A DNA stretch of 64,000 bases from Sphagnum compactum (taxonomy: Eukaryota > Bryophyta > Sphagnopsida > Sphagnales), in NCBI GenBank assembly GCA_965153455.1, contig OZ234499.1, forward strand, positions 3,393,577-3,457,576, read 5' to 3'. The notes under the pieces are model-generated. The model ran no database searches. It saw nothing but the letters and a program-made list of their open reading frames with translations, and was not told the DNA's origin. Shown piece by piece: positions 11,642-24,343 of this stretch (position 1 is the stretch's first letter; every line of letters begins with the position of its first letter). The translations under genes were made by a program, and so were the position numbers.

Positions 11642-14153
11642 ATGGATCATGCATTCAAGGACTACGTAGCTGGTCTTGCTGCTGGTGTTGCAACTGTGGT
11701 TATTGGACATCCTTTTGATACTGTCAAGGTCGGCAACAAAACAGTTTGTGTTTGTTTTGTTTTTTCCCTGTTATGTTGTTCTTTCTCAAGCTCTGGAAAT
11801 GCATTTTTTTTGTTCTTGCTCGCAATTTCTCTCTCCTCCCATTGCCCACTCCTCTTCTGTTGTAATTTAGCATGGTAGTAGTTTCATGTACTAGTGCAAG
11901 GTGAGGTCAGGAATCTCTTCCTTTCAAAAATGCTTCAAATGAAAATAGGTGTCTACTCCTCGGATTTCATTGTTTTCTTGCTCTTATTTTGTGATCCTGT
12001 ATAGACCCGTTCTCCCCCTCCCCCCCCCCCTCTCCAATCCCCTCTTCTCTTTCTCTTTTTCCTTGATTTTAGTTTGGCACCATTGCAGGTGAGACTACAA
12101 GTACTCAATACACAAGCTCATGCGTACAAACAAATCAGTGCCCTTGAATGCACTGCTCAAATTCTCAAGGCTGAAGGCGTACGCACACAAATTATCCCTG
12201 GTTTCTGTATTTCTTTATGTTCTGGTGAATAGGAACCTAATCCTACAAGCTGTCATGCTTTTGCCATAGCGTTAAGGAAATGTCTTGGCATAACATTTCA
12301 GAAATGAGCATGCATTTGGATTTCACTAGACATAGGATTTATCATTGCGTGATGTTGTGATGATGGCAAAGTCCCTCTGTGAGTGGCTAGATGGTTGTTA
12401 TCATGTCTTCCAATTCAGAGGGTCGCATTGTATGCTTCATATGTAAGCTCACACATTTGTGGGGTGCTGCTTTCCATGTGTCTTGTTGTGTGCGGCAGGT
12501 GAAGGGGCTGTACAAGGGAGCTACATCAGCATTTGTTGGTGTTGCACTTGAGAGTTCAGTCTTGTTTGGAGCTTATTCACAAGCAAAAGCTGCACTTCAG
12601 GTGGGCATAATTTGGCATGGTGTCCTCTTTACTGAGTCACTTACAGGAATGAGCTGAAATACATTCATGGTGATAGGTTGCAGTTGCAATCAAAAGTTGC
12701 ATTTGCAATTTGGATGGATTACATTACAATGTTTCATTTGGATACGTGATTTCAGGTTTTTAGGTCACCCACAGCTCAAAGCTCTCCCCCCCTCCCCCAT
12801 AGTTGTCAGGCGTTCATATGAGATAGCATTGTGGGGTTGGAACGCAGGCCTGATGATGCAGTAACATGGATGGTGGTCATGGATGCATGGTGGATGGATG
12901 GACGGTGGTGGGCATGTGGGAATTGAAAGGGCAAAGAAGAGCCAGGGAGAAAGCCGTCACTGTATGCTGTTGTTCCTGCAGCAGCTTTTGCTGGAGCAAG
13001 TGTCAGTGCAATTGTTTGCCCTACCGAGCTAGTCAAGGCTAGTACCTTGTCCAACACTTACTCTTTCTTTGTAGGTCATTTGGGGAGATAGTTCTCTGGA
13101 TGTGAAGCTGTGTAAGCTTGATTGCAATTAGTGGAATTGTGGTGGCAAGTGTGATGCTGATAGCTGTACTGCTGGGTTTAACAGTGTCGGCTGCAAGTTC
13201 AAGAAAAACGCAGCATTATCCATGTACCTGGTGTATATCACTATGATGGGCCTTTTGATTGTATCCGCAAGATTGTCAAATATGAAGGGGTATGTGGTCC
13301 TGTTCATGTTGGGCTTTTTCTGGGTTGCAGCAATCTGCACCTTTCTTCTCCAGCATGGACTTGCCTCTCTGACACATATTTTGTTTGTTCTTGTTCTTGG
13401 ATAGTTTTTTTGTCTTTCTCCTATGTCTTTTGACTTCTAGACCTAACTTGAGGAGCGAATTTTGTGACTAGATACGTGGATTATTTCGAGGAGCAGTGGC
13501 AACAACAATGAGGGAGTCCATTGGCAACGTTTTCTTTTTTGGCACTTATGAGATCACACGCTCTTACTTGTTCTCTTGTTTTGGCCTTGACGCAAGCCGC
13601 ACATCCAAGGCTGCTTTGGGGGATGCTGAGCCAGTCTCCATGCAGACTTCTTTTTCTGATGCTTTGCTGGAGACTGGTATTGGGATTGTAACTGGAGGAC
13701 TGGCAGGCACTGTGGTCAGCAACTCTCATATCATCAAGTGCTTGGTGTTTATCACTGGTTGATACTGTCATTGTGGGTTAACATTTGACAGATTTGTGTG
13801 ACCTGTGGTGCAGTTTTGGTTGAGCGTATTACCACTTGATGTGGCAAAAACACGCATCCAAACAGCAATTGACTTGAATATCAACCGGAACCCTTTCTAC
13901 CAGATTCGACTGGTTAGTTATGCAATTGATTGTCCAGCCAATCCTTTCTAACACTGTATACTTGGTTGGGGGCCCCAAGTAACACAATTTTTTGGCTGTG
14001 CAGGTCTACAGGCAAGCTGGTGTGAAAGCCCTGTATGCAGGGTTAGGTCCTACTTTGGTTCGTGCATTCCCAGCCAATGCTGCTGCAATTGTGACATGGG
14101 AGTTGACTGCTCGATTGTTGAATACTGAACACTTTCGGACTCCTGTCACATGA
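11642..14153 (+). CDS. Mitochondrial carrier (SLC25 family), basic amino acid carrier-like
   Basis: Exons joined by frame and splice sites: 11642-11728, 12089-12178, 12499-12600, 12930-13037, 13185-13289, 13472-13714, 13814-13912, 14004-14153, giving about 327 residues, a normal length for the family. The start MDHAFKDYVAG was chosen because carriers of this type begin just before the first helix; an in-frame upstream ATG at 11552 would add a cysteine-rich tract. The three tandem repeats show their signatures: HPFDTVKVR, CPTELVKCR and LPLDVAKTR. GLYKG-, GLFRG- and ALYAG-type motifs follow each. The protein should exchange solutes across the inner mitochondrial membrane. The repeat-2 and exon-6 sequences (TTMRESIGNVFFFGTYE) recall the plant arginine/ornithine carriers BAC1/BAC2, but the substrate is inference. 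All introns are phase 0. Intron 4 needs a GC donor (AAG|GCTAGT at 13038). Exon 6 could end at 13711 instead. Confidence 0.88.
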
Positions 14154-14169
14154 TGTTTCACTGAACAAT

Positions 14170-15075
14170 GTAATAGGTCTATGCTCAAAAGACTGGCACA
14201 AGCTATGTCTTATGCATAGTCTCTTTTAGCAAATTCATTGGCTTTTTTTTATTGGAAGGAAATAAAATCTGGTGGCCCTCCAGGATGAGAGCAATGGGGA
14301 ATGCTCTCAGCCATGTGGGTCCTTGCATTATGCATGGGAAGGCCACAAATCCTGATTTTCCATGTTTTGCAGCATTTTGGCATGTCCCGTCATGTAAATA
14401 TGACCTAGCTACTCCCTTTTTGAGAAAGTAATCTGCACAGAAAACCAGAAGCCTGATGCAAATGTTCACTTCAGCACTATCGTAGGAAACCAGGAGCCCA
14501 ATGGTCGATTTTTTAAGGAATTTTTATTTGTAGCCAAAGTGGCTATCATCCACAGGAAGGTGTACAAAAGGTGCTGATCATTTCTAGGAGGATTTAGCCA
14601 AATGTGGATATAAACCAATTATGAAATGTAAATCTTCAATCATCCTTCTATTATTTGGCTACACACTGAAAACCAAGCATAGAAATCTGGCGATTTGAAA
14701 CTCTTTTTTTTTTCCCAAACTTCTGGTGCTTGAAAACCTCCAAAATCATTTAATTTTAGAAATTTAAATTTCTAAATTTTCTTCTTGATAAAACTTCGCC
14801 AGTAAAAAAAAGCCTGAGCCTAATGTAAAGATTGACTTTAGCATTGATATTGTAATTTGGCAATACCCTACTTCGCGCTCAGATTTGACAATAATTAATT
14901 AAAAACTGAGATGTTGATTTTATTTTTTTCCAGAAATCCAAGTGAAAAATGTTAAAAGTGTAAGAACTATAAAGACAAGATTTCCTAACTTGCTAAAATT
15001 TTGAAATTAAAAAATGTGAAAAACACAATAATTGTTTTATCCTTATATCTTGAAGTTGGAACATAGTGAACTCGT
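14170..15075. other. 3' flank of the carrier gene and AT-rich intergenic DNA
   Basis: The first few hundred bases probably include the carrier 3' UTR. The remainder is AT-rich with no gene. Confidence 0.35.
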
Positions 15076-15080
15076 AATCA

Positions 15081-15526
15081 CATGAAATTTCAGAAAGTTT
15101 TATATAAAAATGACAAAATGACCCCAAAAAAAAAAAAAAAAACTTTAATTTAAAAAAATTTCAAAAATTGTGATCTTGAAATCACACAAAGTTTCAAGCC
15201 ACAACAAACTTGACCATTAATATTTCAATCTTTATCAAATTTTTTGAAAAGCTCCTCCTCTAAAGGTTCAATGGGGTGAGGTAGGAGTTTGGTCATAGGG
15301 TCTAATACAAATTCTAGTGAGAGATGGAACATTTGGTCCGGTGAGTCGAGCCAAACATGAAATTTCAGAAATTTTTATATAAAAATGACAAAATGACCCC
15401 AAAAAAAAAAAAAAAAACTTTAATTTTAAAAAATTCAAAAATTGTGATCTTGAAATCACACAAAGTTTCAAGCCACAACAAACTTGACCATTAATATTTC
15501 AATCTTTATCAAATTTTTTGAAAACC
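15081..15526. repeat. Recent direct duplication of about 170 bp, offset 275 bp
   Basis: Sequence starting CATGAAATTTCAGAAA at 15081 reappears at 15356 and stays nearly identical for about 170 bases, including a 17-base A run and the end AAATTTTTTGAAAA. A spacer of about 105 bases lies between the copies. The very low divergence implies a recent event. Confidence 0.85.
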
Positions 15527-15529
15527 TGA

Positions 15530-17930
15530 ATTGCAATAGGAGATGGGTTTTTTTTTTTTCAATTTTGTGATAACAACAATTTGAGGAATTTCTCCCCCCA
15601 AAAGAAAATTTCCCCACAAAAATAAATTAAAATATTTAGAATTAATATTAGTAGTATTATTATCATATATGATGTCAAAATGTGATGAAACTTTTCCCCC
15701 AAAAAAACTTAAATTAAATTAAATTAAATTTGGCAAAATGGTTTTTAGAAAACAAGGAATTTGTGGTTGGAGAATTTTTTTTAATCTATTTTTTGAGGTC
15801 TAAATGTTGCGAAAATTTAGCCACAAAAAAGTATGCTTACAAGTGTATACCGTAGTACCTTGGCAGCTTCAACACTAAATCATATTATTTTCAGAAATAT
15901 TGAAGTTTTCAAAAGATTTTTTTTCCAAAGATTTTTTGTTTTTTTGGGGTAAGGGAAATTAGATAATCTTATACAATATTCTGAAATATTATATTTTTGA
16001 CATGGAATCTTCAAAATAAAATAAATTATTGAACATGAAATGTCGAACTTGCCAAATTTATCACAGGAATTGTAAATAATACCAGGATGATACATACATA
16101 CATACATACATACAATGGCTAAAAACTATGTATTTTGTGGGTTTTCTATTCGCCAAATTTCTACATACCCAGAACCAAGATGGATTTTTCAGTGTTGGCC
16201 GGTTATCTAAACATGAACAGACCTCCAGCGGTTATCACTATGGTCCTTAGGATTCAGAACCATTGTTTTAAAGAATTCAAAGAACTGGTTCTGATATATA
16301 ATCATGGCTCTCTAATTATAATAATTGCCCCCCAAAAAAACTGTCACTCACTTTACCCATTTTTCCATGAAAAAAGTTGGCTCTTTAAGGCCCCGACCAG
16401 CAGATCTGCGATTCCGATTGTCCTTTAAAGAACTGGAACCGGCGGTTCTTTGATCTTTAAAAACATTTTTTGAAAACCAGAACCCATGGTTCTTTAGCAA
16501 TTCAACATTTTTTTTTTTTTTTCTCAATTTTGTGATGGTAGCAAAAAGTGGTGATCATTGACAAGAACATTTAGCCCAATTAAATAAATTCAAGCATTCT
16601 TTTATATTTGTTAGCTACCCTACCGGAAGCTAATGCAGAAATCTGGTGATTTTAAAAAACCACTATTTTTTTGCATATTTTATTTAAAAATTTTCCCAAC
16701 TGGTAAAATTTTGGGAAAGAAAAAAAAATTAAAAAATGCACCTAGGCTATTGGGAACCTACATGAATAGTAATAATACTAATAACAAATTTATAGCAAAT
16801 AAATTAATATAAATATTAATAATAACAAATAGATAGCAAATAAAAATAGATAATAAAAAAAATTTAATATCTACATAGATAATCATCCCTGATGCAACAA
16901 ATAATTCTCCAATCTCCATGATAAGTTGTAAACACCATATTGAAGCACGCCACAACACGAGAACAAAAATGTGGCACAAAGTTTTACATTACACAAAAAT
17001 AGAAAAAAAGATAAAAAACATAAATTCAAGATTTTGAAAAAAAGCAAATAAGAAACAACAAAAGAAACAAAAACATAGAGATTGAAGAATGCACAAATAG
17101 AAAAAAAAAATTAAAAATTGAACACACCTAAATAGAGTGCACACAAATATAATTGTTTTGTACACCATGAAGAACAAACTTGTGTGAAAAATACAAACAA
17201 GAAAAAAAACGTCTAAAACAAACAATAGTGGGAAAACAAAATGTTGTGTGTGTTGTGAAGAATATATTGTCATGTTGAAGAGAAGACCATTGTGTGTTCA
17301 AAACAAGTTATGCAAGAGCAAAGAAACAACAAGAACATAGAAACAAAAAAAACGTTTGCAACATTACACGAGCATTGTTGAAGATGGAGAGGCAATATGC
17401 ACTCTCAAAACAACGTTTGAAAAGAAGATGAAGAGAAATGAAAAGATGGGGAAGCCCAAGAAAGGATGTAGGGCACGTGTGATGATTTTATTTTTTAAAT
17501 GCGTACCTTTGAACTCCAATCTGAATGAAAGTGGTTGAAAGTGGTTGAAAGCTTTTTACCTTTGATGGAATGTTGTTTGTAACATCCTTGATGTGGACCA
17601 AAAGTAGGCCAAAGAGAAAACAATCAAGTTAAGTTAATGTTAACAATGGTGTTTCTATCACCATGTGACTATCAATCTAAATTTAGGGTGAAAACTTAAA
17701 TTGGGCCTACCTCTAAAGGTGGCCTATATCATTTAAGATTCCCAACTATTTGCAAAGAACTATGAGAAACAATGTAGTGAGTTTAGAGGCGACATTGGAG
17801 AGTGAAACTTTTCATTCACGGAAACACTTTTCACTCTATTTGTGAATGAAAAATTTCACCCTCCAATGTGTACACTCAACCCTATTTGTCTAGGGTAACA
17901 CCCTTGGAGTGAGATGTTCCCGAAATAAAG
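15530..17930. other. AT-rich intergenic region
   Basis: No gene supported. It contains a CATA microsatellite at about 16091-16114, GAACCGG/CCGGTTC-type words near 16430-16460 like those near 1040-1140, and long A-rich stretches at 16680-17350. Minus-strand open frames here are phenylalanine-rich artefacts of poly-A. Confidence 0.35.
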
Positions 17931-18322
17931 AGCCCATCGGCTTTGGACACTTGCTTATTTGAGGAATGCCAGACTCCTCAAGTGTTACCTTCCATGTATG
18001 ATAAACCTCGTAGTACTGATTCATTGAGTTTCCAGACTGATTGTCTTACTATGATTTTTTGGCAACAAGAATTGCTACACACCCCTCTCTCTCTCTCCCT
18101 AGTGAAGCAAACTTGCACAAAGTCCTTAGTAAATAATAGGTAACCAACCCATAAGGACCTGCCACGGATTTCATCACAGACAGTTAGGGCATCTCTCCAT
18201 GCAGAGTGGGACCACTGTAGATCTTTTGGAATTAATTGGGTGCACATAATACTGAAGCACTTCTAAGTTTTCAGCATGTGCAATCTGGCCATGTATCTAT
18301 CTACATGTTTCAATTGGAAGCT

Positions 18323-18435
18323 CTGTCAATATTAGGGTTTATAGGAAAAGCCTGGTCAATATTAGGATTCATAAGAAGCCTGGTCAATATTAGGGTTTGT
18401 AAGAAGCCTGGTCAATATTTACGGTTTGTAGGAAA
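18323..18435. repeat. Minisatellite, about 30-bp unit, four copies
   Basis: Units sharing GGTCAATATTAGGGTTT followed by a purine-rich tail (AAGAAGCCT) repeat about four times, the last diverged to TTTACGGTTT. Each unit contains the word TTAGGGTTT, a one-unit telomere-like motif. Confidence 0.75.
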
Positions 18436-18439
18436 GAAA

Positions 18440-20165
18440 TTAGTTTGGATTAGTTACATGACCCCCAGAAATATTCCTTTGTGGGTGGGTGGATTGAGGT
18501 TGTAACTAGATGGACAGTGCTACGAACTCGCTATCTTGGCCTCTAAATCCCTCTATTGGGTTTATGGAAAGTGCTCTTGACAAGTGGTCAATTTTGTATT
18601 TAATTGCCCGTAAATTTATGCCAATAGGTAGACCCAAAAAATGAATGTGCTTAGTGGATCAAGCCGTTATTAGCACATATCAAATGTTCACGAGTCACAT
18701 AAGTCTTGATAAGGATTCAAACATTCAAACATTTAGCAAAATGCATTGAGATCCAACCCTAAACCCTAAAGCCCAATCCAAATACACTTGTGTGAGAAAT
18801 GGGAATCAAAGAAGACACAAAAATGTGACTACCTTATCTAATAAGCTAAGTAGAATGGGTCCCTTCACTTATGCACAAATTCTCATGGATTTTAGATTTT
18901 TGACTCTTGTGTTCCAATCACATGCCCAATGGCACAACCACAAAACCCCTCTCCTAGGTGGGTTTTGAGAAGAGACCATTTAAACCTGTATAATATTCAC
19001 AGACCGACCAAAAATTCCAAAACTGCCCAAAACTTTTGAAGCATCCTGGAGACCATTTCTTGGGAATTCTCCAGAGTACCCAATTTTTTTTGGGCAACAC
19101 GAAAAAAATTCCCTAAGTTTCCACAAGCTGCCCAAAAATTTTGGGTAGTTTGAGAAACCTCTCAACATCAATGGTACAATTTTATCTATCCTCTTTGTGT
19201 GAAGAGCACCGCCGGGGTTAGTTTACTCCTTATATTTTAGAACCAAGAGAGGGTTAAATGAAACAAGGGGTGTATGACACTGTGGCCTTGCCATTTGCAT
19301 TAAAAAGTATCTTAAGAAGGCAAAAGAAGAAGAGTTATGGAAACTCAAATATTTCACCATGCAAAAATCTAATCTTCAAAAGATCCTCTAAAAGAAACCA
19401 AAATCTTTCAAGATATTATAACTCTATTAACTAATCTCAAGTTTGGACACAAGCCAAAATATCATCTTTCAAAAAGTCCCATATGAAAAACAGACCTATT
19501 ATTTATTACATAGGGGCCAAAATCCCTTAAGCTACTATACTCTATAATGAATCTAAATACAATATGCTTGCCATGGTAGCCAAGGCCAATCACAAATTAT
19601 CCCTACTAACCCTCACCCCCAGTGTGAATGAAACTAGCTTTAGTGGAAAGAATGCCCTTAATGGCTCAAGTCATAATAATGTACATCATTTTGTTCTGGA
19701 GTCCTTTTGGTTGCTGCTACGAACTTAAGATTCCAATGATGTTTCACATGCATTTGATCGAGCCCAAATCAAATTGCACACATGAAAACCAGGAAAATCA
19801 AGTAATAAAATAACACAAAGAACATGATGACAGCATAATGTCATAAGGCCAGCAACACACGCAAGCAAGTCCCTTCGTCACTCACACAACAACAGAATAT
19901 GTAAAACAACATGTGGTTTAATCGTGAAGCCCAGTCTTTCTTCTTCAATCGGCTGCAAATTGCACAAATCTTGTGCAGTTGAGCAAATGGGTGAGCACCC
20001 AGTTTCACATTATGTGAACCGATTTCTTTGATGAAAGTGTTTAGACTATTTTAGATTGGAACAGATTTTTTTGGTGTTGAGTGTGAACACAGTAGATAGA
20101 TGTACAACATCGTATCTATTGTCCGGGCCAGCATGTTTGTGATGCCTTGTTTCTGTTCAATCCAG
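18440..20165. other. Intergenic region
   Basis: No gene is supportable. A telomere-like AACCCTAAACCCTAAA occurs near 18755. A segment at about 19000-19150 repeats the word GCCCAAAA in both orientations. Confidence 0.35.
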
Positions 20166-20169
20166 ATCC

Positions 20170-20275
20170 ATAGCTAACAATGGTAGTTAGCTCAGTTGTT
20201 GTTTTTCACATCTGCCTTCTAACAACTCCCAAGCAGGTTGTTAGTAGGTAGGTAGGAAAAACAGTCCTTTGCCAA
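20170..20275. repeat. Hairpin-forming dispersed element, copy A
   Basis: This segment is homologous to 51516-51617. Both contain TAGCTAAC-ATGGT, CTCAGTTG, and GCAGGTTGTTAGTAGGTAGG followed by AAAACAG. In this copy only the inner part of the left arm, TTCTAACAAC, still pairs with GTTGTTAG. Confidence 0.65.
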
Positions 20276-20289
20276 TGAATAAAAGAACG

Positions 20290-23200
20290 AGGTGTGCTAT
20301 ACACAATGGTCCTACTATTAATTTAATATCAACCAATTGAAATTGTATGATAAATTGGTCATAACTAGGGGTAAAATTTTTTAAATAAATCTATTTCAAT
20401 GTACATCATCATGTTGTTGTAAAAGAAAAATTGTCATGATTTTTTTATTTAAAAATTATCATATTGGTCATGAGGAACCCAAAAGAGATCTCAGATGACA
20501 TGTTCTAGGAACCTATCTAAAAACATTTAAAAATTTGTTATCAAACCAAAACCAATAGGAAAAAGTCGTAACGTGATTTTTAATTTTTTCAAATCTAATG
20601 ATGTTTTTCTCAAAAAACAATTTCTCACTTGGGGTGCCCTTATTTTGGTAATGCCCATGGCTGAGGCCGTTACACACGGTGTAAAAATCGACATGTCATT
20701 TTTATTAACCATGACACTCGTAACGTACCCACTGGGTATCACCGTAGAAAGTAATGTGAGTATTTTGAAAAGCGAAAGCACCCACCACCACTGCATGCGT
20801 TTTGCTTTTTGAAATGCTTGCTTGCTGCTGATGCCCGATTATGGCATATATGGCGTCCTCCATTTACACTGGTGCAAAGTGCAGAGGTTTTTAAGAGCTC
20901 ATGAAATATGGTTGGTTGGAGAGGAGGTGAAGCTTTTTGGGGTGCAATCTATCTTTGAACTCTTCCAAATTCCAATACATCATCATCTCTCGAATCTGCC
21001 AGACCTGCCATTCTTGCATCGCAGCTCCTTCAACTTTCAAAGGTAAAATCCTCACATTCCTGAAACTTGGGCGTGTGAAAAGTTTGCAGAGGACTGACAT
21101 TATAAAACCAAATAAGCTTGTCCCATGAAATAAAAAGGTTATGTGTGGTACACTGTAGTTTCTATCCTTTTGAAGACCATCATCCAGTAAACTTGTACTG
21201 GAAGGTCACTTAAACCCTCACACAGAATCCACTGAACAGAGAGCATTACAAACTAGGCAATCTAATAAGCCATCAATCGCCTTGCTTGATTACCTTACTA
21301 GGACGTCTCCAAGATGTAATCCCTACACACAACCATCAAAAGTCAGGTCGACACACACCCCACTATTTGAGCCCTCTACCCATGTTTTCTGCATCTAACA
21401 TAGAGTGTTAAATTGTTTGGATTTTTGTAAGAACTGGCCTTAACAAAAATTTTGAAACACCAGGGTTCTTTCATATGCAAGTAATTCAAAAACTGGATCC
21501 AATTGTTCTTTGAAAGTTTAGAGATTGGCCCTTTCAACCAGTTCAAACCTTTCAAACCCATTTTCAAGCTATTTGACAGCAATATTTGACATCCAAAGGA
21601 CACAGTATAAGAGGTGATTTTAGTGCTGGTGGTGGACCTGCTCTAAGCATATGGAGCAACAACAAACTGAAGCATTTCAGAACTGGGGTCTTAATTTTTT
21701 TAATTCTTTAAAGACCTCTCTGTACTGATGATGCTGCACAAGGATCAGCTAGCCAGCAAAGTGATCTAGTAGTTTGTTTGCTTTGGAGGTTGCAAAACTG
21801 TTCTAGACAACAATATTTATGTAACTTATTGAAGAATGAAGCAACCAGTCCACCTCCATTTATTATCTATATTCTTGTCAGTCTTAGTTGCAAATTGAGG
21901 TGCTTTCAAGCAAACCATAGTTGTGCTTCAAATTTCACATTCCACCACTTCATTCACTTAGCAAAGAGTCTAGAAAAACCCATTTGGGGTTTAGTGGTTA
22001 AGAGAAAGTTTGGGGAAATTTTCCCATTTAAGAAGAGAACCAAAATTGATTGTATGAACCTAAAAAGAAAGAGGAGTCAATTGATATTTTATTACTTCTG
22101 GTGTGAAATCTTTTTGTGTAAAAATAATGTTATGAAACATTGTTGTTTCACCCCCACAAGTTATGAATAGGTAAAGAATTAGTAGAATTTTTTTAAGTGT
22201 ATGTGGCCTTATGCTCATTAATATTTTGGCCTCAAGAGAGGAAGCACCTTATGCATAAGGTGCCTCCTCTCCTTCACAAACAAAATAAGAGATGGCGAAA
22301 ATTCTCCGAGATCTTTAGGTTTGGTTAATTGGGTGATTCTAGGGTCTCATGTTCAGCTCCCACCTCGTGCCTGGCCAAGATTCCCAAAACAACCCCATTA
22401 TCTATCCTTGCCCCACTCTAAAAGACTTGAGAAAATGTCACCTTGCCTCCCATCACCATGCATTTTTGCTTGAGCTCTACATATCACAAATGTTTTTTTC
22501 CAATGAAGTGTTGTTGATCTAAATTAAATGATAAGTGGCACATTAAACCCATTCTCCATTACTACTTGTGCTACCAACACTATCATTTCTTCTAACAAAG
22601 GTTCAAGATGATCATAGTTGAATTCCTTACTTACTAATCCTAATCCCTTCAATCTCTGGAAGAGTCTTGGATGAAGAACCAGAACTTTTATGTCTTTAAC
22701 ATTATCTCTTATTTGGTTCCTTAAATCCCTTCCCAAGTTGTATCTCTATCCAAGATAGGCTTTTGATGAGGATTTATTAGTTATCCTATTAATCATTGGG
22801 CTTCATATTCAAATTACTTTATCACTCCCTCATTCATATGGATTTGATAAGGCTATTGATAATAATAATCCTCCTAATAAGTGTTCAAGATGTTGGTATT
22901 CCTCACTACCCTTTGTTTTGATTTACGTAACCAATGCAAGTAGATCTAGGAGTTCACAACAAATCACATGGTATCCATTTTTCTATCAAAACATTGATAT
23001 TTGGTATAGTAGACTTTCATGTATTGTTGAGAATTATTTTATTATAAGTTGCAAACACCCACTCAATTAGCAAAAAATTGAATACACAACTATCACTAGA
23101 AGCCACTATTTGTTTTTAGTTAACATCAATGATCTATGTTGTAGGCCCCAAACATTATTTATCTTGTGTAATTTTTTCAATGTTAATTCTTACATGTTCT

Positions 23201-24340
23201 TTAACAAATTCTTGAATTTGTAGTTACAAAACAATTTCAAATATATTTTTCTAGTGTGTTTTCAAGTGTATGTAGATAGTCAACATAAGACCACCCATAT
23301 TGATTGTGGCATTTCGACCTCTTAAAAGATCTTCTACAAGTATGATTTTCTTCAACCACACATTTTTGCTCCTTCCTACAATTATATTCTACTAACATAT
23401 ATTCCTACCACCTTTTATAGATATTATATTATTATAATCAATAACTAGAATGGAGTTAGTCATTTCTTGCACATAATACGTGAATAGATTAGAATGTGCT
23501 TTCACACGCTCAACACTCAACTTAATCACTTGGATAAAATTTTCACCTTCCTTTTTGAGTCTATATATTCCTAGTTAGTAAAACCACACATGGTGGTGTA
23601 AGGTGAAGGACATGAAATAAACATAATTCCAAATCAATGTTGTCTATTTTTACTTTTGCTTCTATATTTCATCAATTTTCATTTGTTTCATTTAAAAATT
23701 AACCTTGATAATTCACTTTCTACACAATCAAAAGATTGACAATAAATCAAATCTTGTTTTCATGATCAAGATATTTTTATTTGTTGTTTGGAATAATCCC
23801 CAAAATTCACCAAGTCACAAGGCATCCACTTTTGTAATAGTTTATTTATGGTTAGTTTTGGACCACACTTATCTTTGCAACATATTTTATTATTTAGAAT
23901 CACAATAATTTTGGTTGTGTTGGTGAAAGTTAATAGACACACAAGAACTAATAGTCATCTTTTATACCTTGACAACCCTTTGGTAAAAATTAAAAGTGTA
24001 TTCTAATTTAGGGCCCAAATTATAATTCCTCTAGGAAACTTAATAATGATCAACTATTGCATAATTATTAGTAATTTTTGAAATTTATCAACAAAACAAT
24101 TTCATTTGTCATGTTTTTTTTTTCTTTTGGGAAGGTGCAAATACAAAAACACTATTCAACCCATGGTGTAACCAATGGTTAATTTTACATGTTTTCAAGC
24201 AGTACATTTGGATACATTTGAAATAAATACAATAACATTGATGCCTTGGCGATTAATTTATGGCTAGATCACATTCGTTGTTTTGAATTCACCCATGTCA
24301 TGTGTCAAATTGATGACCGATTTATTGAAGTCCTCAACAA
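20290..24340. other. Long AT-rich intergenic region
   Basis: No gene could be recognised on either strand. Open frames at 20573-20812, 20822-21046, 21778-22170 and 22524-22736 (minus) lack family signatures or supporting splice structure. The segment 20600-21100 is somewhat richer in GC than its surroundings and might hold a decayed gene. Confidence 0.3.
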
Positions 24341-24343
24341 ATT

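Noticed and set aside
16989-17273. 94-codon minus-strand frame rich in Phe, Leu and Cys
   Set aside because: It is the complement of A-rich low-complexity DNA, not a membrane protein.
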